Below are positions 48,862 through 59,030 of a stretch of 64,000 bases of DNA, piece by piece. The notes under the pieces were generated by a model. The model saw nothing but the letters and a program-made list of their open reading frames with translations, made no database searches and was not told the origin of the DNA. The DNA comes from Nectonema munidae (lineage: Eukaryota; Nematomorpha; Nectonematoida; Nectonematidae). Every line of letters begins with the position of its first letter. Within the stretch, counting starts at the first letter, position 1. The position numbers and the translations under genes are program-made. The stretch lies in assembly GCA_030549495.1 (NCBI GenBank), contig JAUIRK010000824.1:62001-126000 (forward strand). The letters are read 5' to 3'.

Positions 48862-51800
48862 CTAGAAAGTGGAAAATTGCGAATTTGATCAAATAGAAGA
48901 AGTAAAGGATGTGATAGACAGGTAATATTACTCTCCTATCCCAAGTAAGTTGCATTTTTTTAATTTATCCAAAAATTCCCATGTAAAAATATTTATGCAA
49001 ATTTGGAATAAACGTAATTCGGTATTTATGTGTTGTAAGATTTTTTAAGTAGTGTAAATTTTCAAATTTTCGCCAGTCATATATATTTGGGATTTTCGCA
49101 ATTTAGCCAAAGTATAAATATCTTGAAAATACTTTTGCGTAGTCGAAATTTGTAAAGATTCCTTCTAGGCGCACAATCACAATTTCAAGTGTTTAAGATT
49201 GCCGTCTAATCTCTAGGAAGCTTGAATAAAATTGAACCAACCAATAATACAGTGTCAAACGCAAAAAATCCGTCATCAACATACGTCAGGTTTTTTTGAG
49301 AACAGATTTCCTTTAGAAGAAAATTGGCTTCACATTATAATATTAGAGGATTTTGTGTGTTGAACACTGCATTTTAAGGATATACAAATTTTAATGTGTA
49401 TACTTTCGCATTTCTATTTCCTACTTAGTTAGAGGAAATTGAATCGGTTAAAGTAAAAAATCAGGTTGAAGATTTGCAAAAAATTTAAAACATTGTGCCA
49501 ATCAAGAAAATAAATAGGGATTTTTGTAAAAATAAATCAAAGATAAAAACTTACACACGGGAAAAAGAGAAAAAGCATTTCACTGCCTAAACTTAAAATT
49601 AAACGTCTTCAACACGTGATTTTGTTTATACACTATTTCTATATTAGTTCAATTTGTAAATAAAAAGGCATAAAATAAACATAATTTATATTTTCCCACC
49701 ATTTTTACTTGTATGTGTATAAAGAGTGTTGTAATACCGAATTTAAACTTTTTTGTCATTTCTTTTTTACGATTACAAAATAAGTTATGAAGGTTGAAAT
49801 TTTTCAACTTATTCTTCAAATAAATTAAATTTTCTAATTTCATTTATACATTTGTGGCTGGAAGGGAGATGAAATTTTTGTTTCTAAATGTAATACTCTC
49901 ATCTTTACTAAAAATGTTGATTTTAAATTGATAATATAATATTTTTAAAAAAAATCTAAATGCTACTTCTGTTTAGAAGTAGAGAGCAAAAAAGCACACT
50001 TGTTTTGACAAATTATGAAGCAATATTAAGTTGATGTAAATTGATAAACAATTTTCAATTTTTGCACATGCTAATAATAACACAACCAGGTACTTATAAA
50101 TATACATTCAAAAAAGGATGAGGAAACTTAATAAAAAATACTACAAAGAGTAGCTTCTAGTGTGATTCATAGAGGAGATAAAATGTAATGGTAATTAATT
50201 AATAAGTTTTTCCACAAGTTTTTCTTATTTTTCACGTTGATATTTTGTAACACCTCGCAAGTTCTTTGTATTTTGCTTGTTGGAAACATTTTCATTGGAA
50301 TTTAGTGATACATACAACCCATTTTAGTGATGTATAAAAGTATGTCATATTTTCATATGCGCTAGAGAGGCTGAATCAATCTTTTGATTGAAAAACAATA
50401 TTTGAGAGGAAAGCGATAGTATCTACTTTAAAAGAATGATATACCATTTTAGTTTTTAAATCACAAATTGTGTTCTTTCAATTCTATTTTGTATTTAAAA
50501 GATAAACAAAATAAAATTTTTCGAGTTGAAATTGAATTTCAAATTCTTAAGGAAGTTAATTGGCATTATTGGCAGGCGAATTATATTTCATCTAAAATAC
50601 CATGAATCAATCACTGATCACCTCAAAGTATTTCAAATGAACACTTTTACAAGTAGGTACAAAACTTTAGGATCATGAATGAAAGTTAAAGGCAAACCTT
50701 GCTAGCGCTTTCACTGACTTCAAGACTGCTTGAATACACAAACTTGGAAGGAACATTTTTTCTACGATTTTTGTTTGCCAGGTTTGACGCGGCCAAAGAG
50801 ACGGGTGAAGAGAATGGCCCGTCACCATTCAATGCATCTTCATCGTCATCTCCTTCTTCTTCTTCTTCTTCATCATCGTCATCTTTCTCAAAATCAAAAG
50901 AAGTGAAGGGGGCTCGTGATCTTTTGGCATCGCTCAGAGGAGAGGGCGAAGAGGATGTCGGGGAGGAAATTAGAGCAGCCGGGATGTGGGCATTCTGCTG
51001 CTTGACGTATTCGAAGATAGAGTCCATCTTGTCGAGACAAAGGTCCAGCTTGTACGTGGAAATGACTTTCTTCACCGCCTGTCTGTATTTGCGCTTCAAA
51101 CGCATAATAGTCAAGTCCTTTTCTTCGCACATCTTGCAAGAGTTGTTGTGGTGAGTGATTTTTGCGTGTTCCGAGAGTGAGAGAGATGAGGGTAGGTGGT
51201 GAGTATCGAGGATGTTTGAGTTGGAATCCTCATGGCTGTATTCACTCATCCCATTTCCAGCTATCTTTCTGAATTTTAAATAAAGTGCATTGTTCTAAGC
51301 TAGAATCAATTAAAAATTATAATTGACCCCTACAAACTTTTCTAAAGACTACTCCAACTCTTGCTAATTTAGATATTCTGAGCCCCCGACTTTACTTCTA
51401 ATAAAACTTGATTTCCATTATAGTTTCTTTGTGTTTATTTGGCAGTGTAGATGCGTCTCTGTAGCCGGGGACAGTTTGCCTACAGGCATTTTTCTTATAG
51501 AAGACTTTCTAACATAACTATCCCATAAACCAAACCCTAACGGCAGATTAACTGTCAGCTGACAAGTCAAAAAAGATATCACGTCCAGTGTTTTCAATAA
51601 TGAATCAGAAATTCAAATTGATCTTAATGATGGAGAAAAGTTTTCCCCTGAAAAGTATTTAGAGCTTTTTTTGGTAATGATTATTTTACTATGGCGCAAA
51701 CTTTGTTATATGCTAGGAGAGATAAGTGCTATATAAACTTTGATATTGATTTATCCGAGTTGAAAAATTTCGATAACAGTATTTTTAAAAGTTGTAAAAT

Positions 51801-54800
51801 GAACAAATACAAAAATGATAAAATCAAAATAAAGAAATTCTTTAATTGAAGCAAGCATATATTTAAATAAAGTGCAACAAATGACATGCTTTGAAAAATG
51901 CTTGTACAAAAAGTTGTCACGCTTTTTACAAATTTCTCAAGCAAATTCTAACACAACAAATTGCAAAACGTAGCTAATTTGAAAGTTTTCTCGGAAAACG
52001 ACAACAAAATATTTAATAGGGTCTTGAGAAAATGAATATATGTTTACTTAGCATATAGAATTTATATATACTTTGTTTGTTGTTCTGCAGAGAATAAAAT
52101 TTTGAATATGATCGTTCATGTTAATCTTTTTCTTAATTCTAAATTCCCCGTTTCAACTAAGAGTCATAATAAGTTTTTCAAACGTTTAACAAGATAATTT
52201 GATAGAAGTGTGAAAGAAGATACTAGGATTCAAGATGATTCTACTACAAATTAACTGTAATTTGCGAAATAACTACAGTAGAAGCCGCGTATTATAACCA
52301 CGGATATATTTATCACCCTCTTTTCGGTATCAAAAACTAAAATACTTAAATTCTCGAAAAAAATTCCGATTACTTTAATCAATCGTTTAATTTTATTTAC
52401 CCCTTGATTACTATTCAAATCCTAACTCTAGGAAGACCAAAGTCATTTTTAAAAGTTGGCTTATCGATTGGGATATGAAACTTAGAAGTAAAATTATTTT
52501 GTTAGTAGACAATTGTCTCGCACACCAAAATCTTCATTTGAGATTGAAAAATATTAATTTGCCTTCAACACTACGACTTTAATTCAGTCTTGTCAAGGTA
52601 TCGTAAGAAACTTTGAAAGCTTATTACAATACAAAAATATCTGCATTTGTTATAACTGAACCTGAGAATAAAAATGAAACAAAAGCAGGTGCAAAGAAAG
52701 TTTCAATAACAAAATCTTGGATACAAATCACTGATTCAACGATGCAAAATTGTTTTTCCAAAAGCGGTTTAAAAAAAGCTTCGAAACCACACTTCTACAC
52801 AAGATGCTTTAATTGAAAACGCTTTTATTGAACCTATAGTAATGATTTAAAATCAACAATTTGAAGATTGGGTAGATATTGATAAAAACGTTTAGACGTC
52901 TTCGCCAATGTCTTTAACAGATGCATGTCGAACTGTTAATTATAAACTCATCAACTGAAAACATTGAAGAAAGTGACATTGTAGAAGATATCGAAAAACC
53001 TCCAACAAATGCAGAGATACAAAAAGCTTTAAAAGTTCTTGGTCGCGCCGCCAATACAAAGCAATGAATACACTTTCAGAAACAGAATATGAAATATTGA
53101 AAAAATTCTTGATAATGACGAGAAACAAAAAATACTGAAAGAATACTTCTTTAAATCAAACAAATAAAATTTTCGTTTATTAAATTTATTTTTTCCATTA
53201 TAAAAAAACATTATTTTACACTACAAAATATTTTTCATTGTTAAAGCGTATTGATAGAGAAAGAGATATTAATTTTATTTGTCAACAGGTTAGGGTTATC
53301 AATCGTTTATTGTTGTCAAGAGCTCTAAGAGTACCAACGTTTATATTAAGCGGCTTTCGCTGTATTAAATACTAGGGCTTTCTGAATGTAGGTAGAAAAT
53401 TCGGTCTCAGAAAACTTGATCTTCTCAAGCCTCGGTATAGAGAAACTTACCTGAGAACAACTTTTCCAATTTTTTTGTACAAAATCACACCTTTGACATT
53501 TTTGTATTCTTAATCTAGATAATGTCTGAATTTATATCCTATTACCCCGAAAACATGGCGTTTAATTTCTTTAAAAATGTGAAATAAAAGACGTAAACAT
53601 ACTTCAAGCACTTGAGAGGAGAGGAAAAGTGAGGCAGGGAAGAAAATGAGTCTTTTAGCTTCCTTTTCTGAGGAGAATTGTATATGCCCGTGTGGGAAAT
53701 GGACTTGGACGATGAGAGGATTGAGCCTGAGCCATTTCCTTTTCTATTGCAAAGTTCTAAGTCAACGCTTTCACTTTTAATTGTTTGATTGATGTATTGG
53801 GAGGAAGAGGTAGATAATTGAGGAGGATGCGTAATTTGGTTGGTATCCACGAGTCTAACATACGAGTTGTAGAGTGACTTTGCAAGCGAACAAATTGTTG
53901 GCGTTGACACAGAATTAGACAAGAGGCGTTGCTTGATGTACAAATTGAAGTTTTCGGGAGTGAGTTGAGATCTCTGCGTCGAAGACAACTCCTTCAGCGA
54001 TTTATGAGTGCTCAAGTTTAGCGCGGTATCGTCAACATCTTCCTCAAACAATTCCCTTTTAACCAGGACGCCATTACTCTTACTAGACACTTCATCAGTC
54101 TCAGCGTTGGCATGCAGCGGTAAATTATTGGCGGGCGATAATGAAGATGAAGAAATGGACGACGAAGAGGACAGTGGAGAAGAGGAGGACGTGTTTGATG
54201 TCAACTTCCTGTTGCCTCCTTCACCATCACACTTCAAGTCAGCATCAATGATTTCTTGTTTTTTAGAGATTGTCGCTGGGTGATGATGGCGAGCCGATTT
54301 AACATTTTCTTCTTCAAACTCATCATTGTCAGATTCATCTCCAGAAATGTCTTCATCAATGTCAAGAGCTTCTTTGTGAGGGGATAGAAAGTGTTGTTGT
54401 TGACGACTTTTACTTTTTTCTTGAAGAGATAGTGCTTTAGCAGAAGATTTTTTGCAATTTTCTTGAATATCTTCCTTACCAGAGTCTTGTTTTTGTAGAT
54501 GTATGTCATTTAGTATTTGTTTTTGTTGTAAATGATTTTTTATCTAAAATTTTTTGAAAATTCATTAATTCTTTTATATTTCATTTCAATTAATATATGT
54601 GTATCAAAATAAAAAATTGTATATTTTACACGTATGTATATGCGCTTTATATAAGAGAAAGGAGTAAATTTCAAAATTTAGAATCCTTGATGTAAATTTT
54701 CAAATCCATCTCTAAATTATATTATAAACTGGTGGAACTAATTATTTTTTTAGCTAATAATTTAATCTGTGTTAGTATAGCTAACACAACGAAAAAATAA

Positions 54801-57800
54801 CAATGATTGGAAAGATATGGAGATTTCAGAACAAATATAATCAAAAATAAACATCTAATATTATTAGGCCACTCCCCAATCCTAGACTTCATTCTCTCTC
54901 ATTATGATTCCTACTTTTGGTTGGTTTCCGGTTTCAGAGAGTCTTAACCCTTATCAGCTTACATAAAAAATTTCTTTCAAGAGCCCACATGACTACATGT
55001 GTAGTTTTTTCAAAATTTAGTAACAAAACATGTAAAAATCGATATAAACCAATTAGTAAGTATCAAAAAATATATTAATAAATTAAATATATTAATGAAC
55101 AAAATATTTTGTATAAACTTACATAAAAAATGTCTTCGAAAGATCACTTAACTACATATGTAGTTTTTTGAAATGTACCAACAAACATGAAAATACTGAT
55201 TTAGAACAAGTAGTAAATATACAAAAAAATATAATTGCAAGATTTCTTAACCTTTTTATAGATTCGCACCCTTATTGATTTTGATCTTAAACTCACACGC
55301 CTGCTTAACTACATATGTAGTTTTTTGACTAATATTTTTGAAATAAGAATGCAAATTTTGTTTTCATCGTGATAAGGGCTCCTTCTGATATATTTACTTC
55401 ATCTTTTCAAGTTTGACATTTTTCGTGTTTCTTAATGTACACATATGAACATTCAAAATTGTGTTTTCTACATATGTAGTTTAGTAGGCTGATAAGGGTT
55501 AAAGTCCATGCGTTAAAATCGTATCTAAAAAACTTGGAGTCTGAGTCGGATTTTTTTGGGTACTAAAGGATTCTTTTTTTAAGTATTTTAAATAAAGGAA
55601 AAACTTTGTTTAACTTTTGTGAACATATGGAGTGAGCCTTCTTTAGTCAAAATTCGAAGCGAAGAGGTGACTTTAAATATTCTAAACTAAATAATTGGAG
55701 TCGGAATCGAATAGGCGTTGGAAATTTACTCTTCGACTCAACAAGCCTGCTCTTTAGGCCACGCTTTGAAATTTAGTTTTCTATTTGTAAAAGATTTTAT
55801 AAACCATAACAAGACAAAAAGAAAAATGTTCGTTTATTTAAATAGAACACATGATTTGATAGATTTAGAAATTAGTAGAAATACTAAAAAGTTATTAAGT
55901 AGATGCAAAATTGTGGAACACAACTTGCAATTGCTATTTGTTCTTTGAAATGCGTCGTAGTTTTAAGAGTAAGGACGAACCAGGAATGCTCTTTTATCCC
56001 TTGTCTTACTATATTTTTGATATACTTATTATAATTGTGCATACAAGGTTATTAGATATAACTAGAAATTGTAAGTTCTCTTGTATTTTGATCATCATCA
56101 CTAAGCGTACCCTGTGTGAAAGACCGATTTTGGCTATTGATAGTTGGTTGATGCTCACGCACAGCCACTGAAGGTCAGTTCAAACTTCATGGTTTGAATG
56201 CCAAAGTGGAACTGATGAAGCTTCAATAGCCGAAACCGATTTTTCACACAGGGTACGCTTAGTGATGATGATCAAAATACAGGAGAACTTACAATTTCTA
56301 ATTATTACCATATTTTTGTAGTAACAAAAGAGAAAAGATTTATGGATAATTAAAATGAGAAATACACAAGTCATTAATTGCATACGGAAGCTGCTACGCT
56401 CTAATCTTAGACAAATTTCTTATGATCACATTCCCCTCATTATTTCTCCTAAAGTGTACACACAATTTGATCATCCAAAGTTTATCATGAATCCTATCTC
56501 TAATTTTTTTAGTAACTGATCATGGTGATCATAAGTCAACACCAGGGGTAATCCAAACATTCATAGATTATTTGTCTCCTTGTGAACCCCCAAAGAAGTT
56601 TAATAAAACATTAAAACATTTCAGATTGTGTGCAATAATATATATTTGATCATAACTGCATTTTATTTATTAAGAATAATACTATTTCATCATGGCTGTA
56701 ATTTTAGCCCCCCCCCCTCCAATAATTTTCTAAGTAAGAGTTGCTGCTTGTATATAAAACATGTATGATGATCGCATTATAGAATGTAATGATCATTCGA
56801 ATACATGATAATGTAAGATAAGAGAATAAAAGAGGGAATGCAGACTTTCGAGTCAAACATCATGCCAAGCTGCTCTGAAATTCCTATCAAAAAATATTTT
56901 ACAAACGATGTGATAACTATATAATAATAATTCGTTGTTTCAATATGCACACAATAAGTAAGCAATGTTTATCACAGTGTCTCCTCCTTGTAGTATTTTT
57001 GAGCAAACACATGTAGACGATCCACTAGATTTTCTCATCTTCTTCTGTTACAGTGATTCTATTTCTCTTTCTGTCTCCTTCTGTGTTTTTCTCTTTCGCT
57101 TTATCTGCTAAAACTCAATCACACAAGCTCTCTTTTCTCATTCAAGCTCTTAGTTCTCTTCTCTCTAATTTGTATTTAGAGTGAAATTAAAAATAATTCT
57201 ATTTTATCTAATTAAAAACTAGTTTTTAGGGGATTATAAGTTCAATATTTTCAGGACCTTTTTTCATGATACCAAAGTTCAGCTATTCAAATTAATCACA
57301 AAGATTTTTCGTTTATATAATGAATATTGTCAGACTCGCGTTAAATTTTTTTACAACAAAGATCACTTTTAATCTTTATCAATACGTTTGTTACATTTTG
57401 TAACATTTGAAAACTTTAATTTTTTCTAGTCAAGAAATTTTTTTCAATAGCTATTTGGGAATGAATATATTGACTAGCTATTCAGTTTATTAAATCATTT
57501 TTTAAAAAAAATTGTAGATTATTATAATAAAAATATAATATCGAAACAAAATGTTTCAGTTGTTAAAAATGTACTTGATCTATTTATGACAGCTGTCAGA
57601 ATTTTATTTGTAGAGAAAAATAGTCAAAAAATGCAATGATTTTCTTGTTCTCATATACTATGATTTTTATGATTTATGTTTGTTTAAATGGTTTTTTTAT
57701 GATTTTGTGTTGTTAGACTTAAATAATTTTATGAAAAGTGATTAAATTACCATTTTTTGTATATTATGATTCCTTGCAAAATGTAAAAAATACAAGTGCT

Positions 57801-59030
57801 ACCAAATCACCTATAAGGGTCAACTACTTCAACGTTGGCTTTTGCTCCTTATAAAAACACGAAAATATCAAATATACTATCTCATTTTTAATGCCTCCTA
57901 TTATTTAGAAATTATTCTGAGATTCATTTTAAAATAGTGAAAATTGCTTTATTAGTTTATTTTGTCTCCTTTCTCTCTTATGTTAATTATGTAACAAATT
58001 TTTCAATTTTAAGTAAAAGCAGGGGCGCACACCCTTAAAATTATTGGGGGAGGGGCGAATTATTTTTGCAATTTTCAAAATTACTGGTCTGGAAATACCA
58101 CGGGAGACCAAATATTCAAGCAATCCCCCTCCCCCCTAATAATTTTGAGGATGTGCGCCCCATGGTTTATGTGCGATTGTGCTCACAAAAAACCTAATCT
58201 CAACTCTATTAAGAACACTAATGTTAATTCTATACTAATCCCAACCCAGACAATAGGTTTCCAAAATTGTACACATTACGGCCCATCTAGAAATTGGTTG
58301 AGGGGCACTTGTCAACTATTATGCAAATTGAGTAACAAATTTGATTTAGTAGAGTGGGCCGAATCTGTTGTAGAGTTTAAGTTTATCATTTTGCTTTTTT
58401 ATATTATGGTAAAATTTGTAACTTAGAATAAACTGCACAAGTTTTTCGTGAATATCGATAATCGTCATTAAAGCAATACAAGATTCTGTGCCAAAGAAGA
58501 ATTTAAGGAAGGAAATAAGAAGGCTGGGTTGTTGGACGCGGATAAAGAGTTAACGTCAGCATTCGGATTAGCAGCTCCGAAAAAAGGCGAGTAGAGGGGG
58601 TGGAAGGCGAGCGAGTTTGAGACGCTGTTCAACAACTTTTGCGTGAGGAACGACTCCGCCAAACCGCGCGAAACGGGGGACTTGGAGTCAAAAAGGAGGT
58701 CGGTGGACGGGAGCTCGATGTTGGGGTCGTGATGACGCGAGCACTTTTTAGAAAGGGGACAGTCGATGCCTGCAAAAACTAAGCAAAATAAAATTGGGAG
58801 AAAAGTGTGCGTCAAATTAGAGTACCTAGGTCGGAATACTTTTTGCGATATTTTTGGCGCCTGTTTTGGAACCATTTTTTGACTTGTTTCAGTGTGAGGC
58901 CCAACTTTCCAGACAATTCATTTAACAACTCCAATTTTGGGTATTGTGTTCGAAGAAAAATGTCCTCTAACATGAAAGCATACTCTTTCAAGCCGGATGG
59001 AGATTTGTTTATGGGATTGTGATTATCCAT
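48625..59030 (-). CDS. Homeodomain transcription factor, five-exon gene model, 747 residues
   Basis: Probable nuclear DNA-binding regulator. Exons on the minus strand are 59,030-58,826, 58,769-58,480, 54,543-53,603, 51,268-50,698 and 48,861-48,625. All introns are GT-AG and all four junction phases (1, 0, 2, 0) agree, giving 2,244 coding bases. Residues 6-65 form a 60-residue homeodomain with L16, F20, L40, W48, F49, N51 and R53 in place. Its N-terminal arm lacks the usual Arg5. The rest is Ser-rich and acidic: ALNLS (339-343) resembles a CtBP-binding motif, VKRE (326-329) and IKSE (420-423) fit SUMO sites, residues 523-570 look coiled-coil, and 607-623 is a D/E tract. The family is not recognised. 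ATG at 59,030 has a good context (A at -3, G at +4) and an in-frame stop 57 bp upstream, but an upstream exon is possible. Transposons fill the introns. Confidence 0.75.
48862..50697 (-). other. Homeobox gene intron 4
   Basis: 1,836 bp of AT-rich DNA from GTTTGC to TTCTAG. I see no recognisable repeat or RNA gene. The small frame at 49,649-49,843 is AT-driven. Confidence 0.6.
50698..51268 (-). CDS. Homeobox gene exon 4
   Basis: Acceptor AAAATTCAG|A completes the split Lys codon. Encodes CKMCEEKDLTIMRLKRKYRQ, with a Cys pair leading into a charged helical segment, an S/P-rich stretch, DAKRSRAP, an acidic run of about 17 D/E residues and NKNRRKN. It ends SASK with donor AAG|GTTTGC at phase 0. 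Confidence 0.85.
52276..53363 (+). mobile_element. Tigger/pogo DNA transposon, deleted copy flanked by TA
   Basis: The terminal inverted repeats are CAGTAGAAGCCGCGTATTATAA at the left and its diverged inverse (TTATATTAAGCGGCTTTCGCTG) at the right, with a TA dinucleotide outside each (52,274-52,275 and 53,364-53,365). Inside, the plus strand reads LLVDNCLAHQNLHLRLKNIN, the second catalytic Asp block of pogo-type DDE transposases, then MQNCFSKSGLKKA. The N-terminal DNA-binding and first catalytic parts are missing and stops are scattered. It lies in intron 3 of the homeobox gene, opposite to transcription. Confidence 0.85.
53603..54543 (-). CDS. Homeobox gene exon 3
   Basis: Acceptor TTTTAG|ATA at phase 0. 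The 313-codon open frame runs through SGDESDNDEFEEEN, a Ser run, VKRELFEED, ALNLSTHKSL, a possible helical segment (TPENFNLYIKQRLLSN...SLAKSLYNSYVRLVD, about residues 360-397) and PQKRKLKDSF, a candidate nuclear signal. It ends AA|GTATGT, two bases into a codon. Confidence 0.85.
54944..55502. mobile_element. piggyBac-like MITE with four ACTACATATGTAGT-type palindromes
   Basis: Ends are TTAACCCTTATCAGC and GCTGATAAGGGTTAA (perfect inverted repeats), and TTAA is duplicated at 54,944-54,947 and 55,499-55,502. Inside, ACTACATGTGTAGT or ACTACATATGTAGT blocks occur at about 54,993, 55,150, 55,310 and 55,469, roughly 155 bp apart, so the interior is a periodic array. It is non-coding and located in intron 2 of the homeobox gene. 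Confidence 0.8.
56063..56300. mobile_element. Hairpin element with 78-bp inverted arms
   Basis: The left arm (56,063-56,140) and right arm (56,223-56,300) are near-perfect inverted complements, sharing CATCATCACTAAGCGTACCC and TGTGTGAAA. The loop is about 82 bp. There is no clear target duplication and no coding frame. It is probably a MITE or foldback fragment in intron 2. Confidence 0.7.
56705..58000. repeat. About 1.3-kb dispersed repeat, copy 2 (inverted relative to copy 1)
   Basis: Inverted complement of 45,378-46,780, with matching TGGAATAATTTTCTAAGTAA-type start, CTTTCGAGTCAAACATCATG and a TC-rich block (about 57,050-57,180). Copy 2 lies within intron 2 of the homeobox gene and copy 1 lies beyond its 3' end. 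Similarity is moderate, with many small indels. Confidence 0.65.
58020..58164. mobile_element. hAT-type MITE, about 145 bp
   Basis: Left end CAGGGGCGCACACCC and right end GGATGTGCGCCCCATG are imperfect inverted repeats. Inner blocks ATTATTGGGGGAGGGG and CCCCTCCCCCCTAATAAT mirror each other. CAGGGG ends are typical of hAT elements. No 8-bp duplication was recognised. Confidence 0.7.
58480..58769 (-). CDS. Homeobox gene exon 2
   Basis: Joined to exon 1 by a very short 56-bp intron ending TTTTTGCAG. Encodes IDCPLSKKCSRHHDPNIEL and a Ser/Asn/Phe-rich stretch to SSLAQNL. The donor CTT|GTATTG is at phase 0; if it is not used, the frame runs into TAA at 58,468-58,470 and makes a short 169-residue isoform. 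The exon is clearly GC-richer than the flanks. Confidence 0.82.
58826..59030 (-). CDS. Homeobox gene exon 1 (homeodomain)
   Basis: Encodes the start Met, the whole homeodomain and SDL. Helix 3 reads TLKQVKKWFQNRRQKYRKK. The donor is CTAG|GTACTC and the exon ends one base into a codon. The ACA-ATG-G context supports the start. Confidence 0.88.

Noticed and set aside
50699-51154. A 151-codon plus-strand frame rich in serine
   Set aside because: It is the antisense shadow of the acidic (D/E) run in homeobox exon 4, and that exon has matching splice sites.
54008-54283. 91-codon plus-strand frame and 91-codon minus-strand frame at 54,234-54,509
   Set aside because: Both are other-frame shadows of homeobox exon 3, which has the coherent reading frame and splice signals.
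58145-58426. 93-codon plus-strand frame
   Set aside because: It starts inside a hAT-type MITE, has no domain and runs antisense through intron 2.
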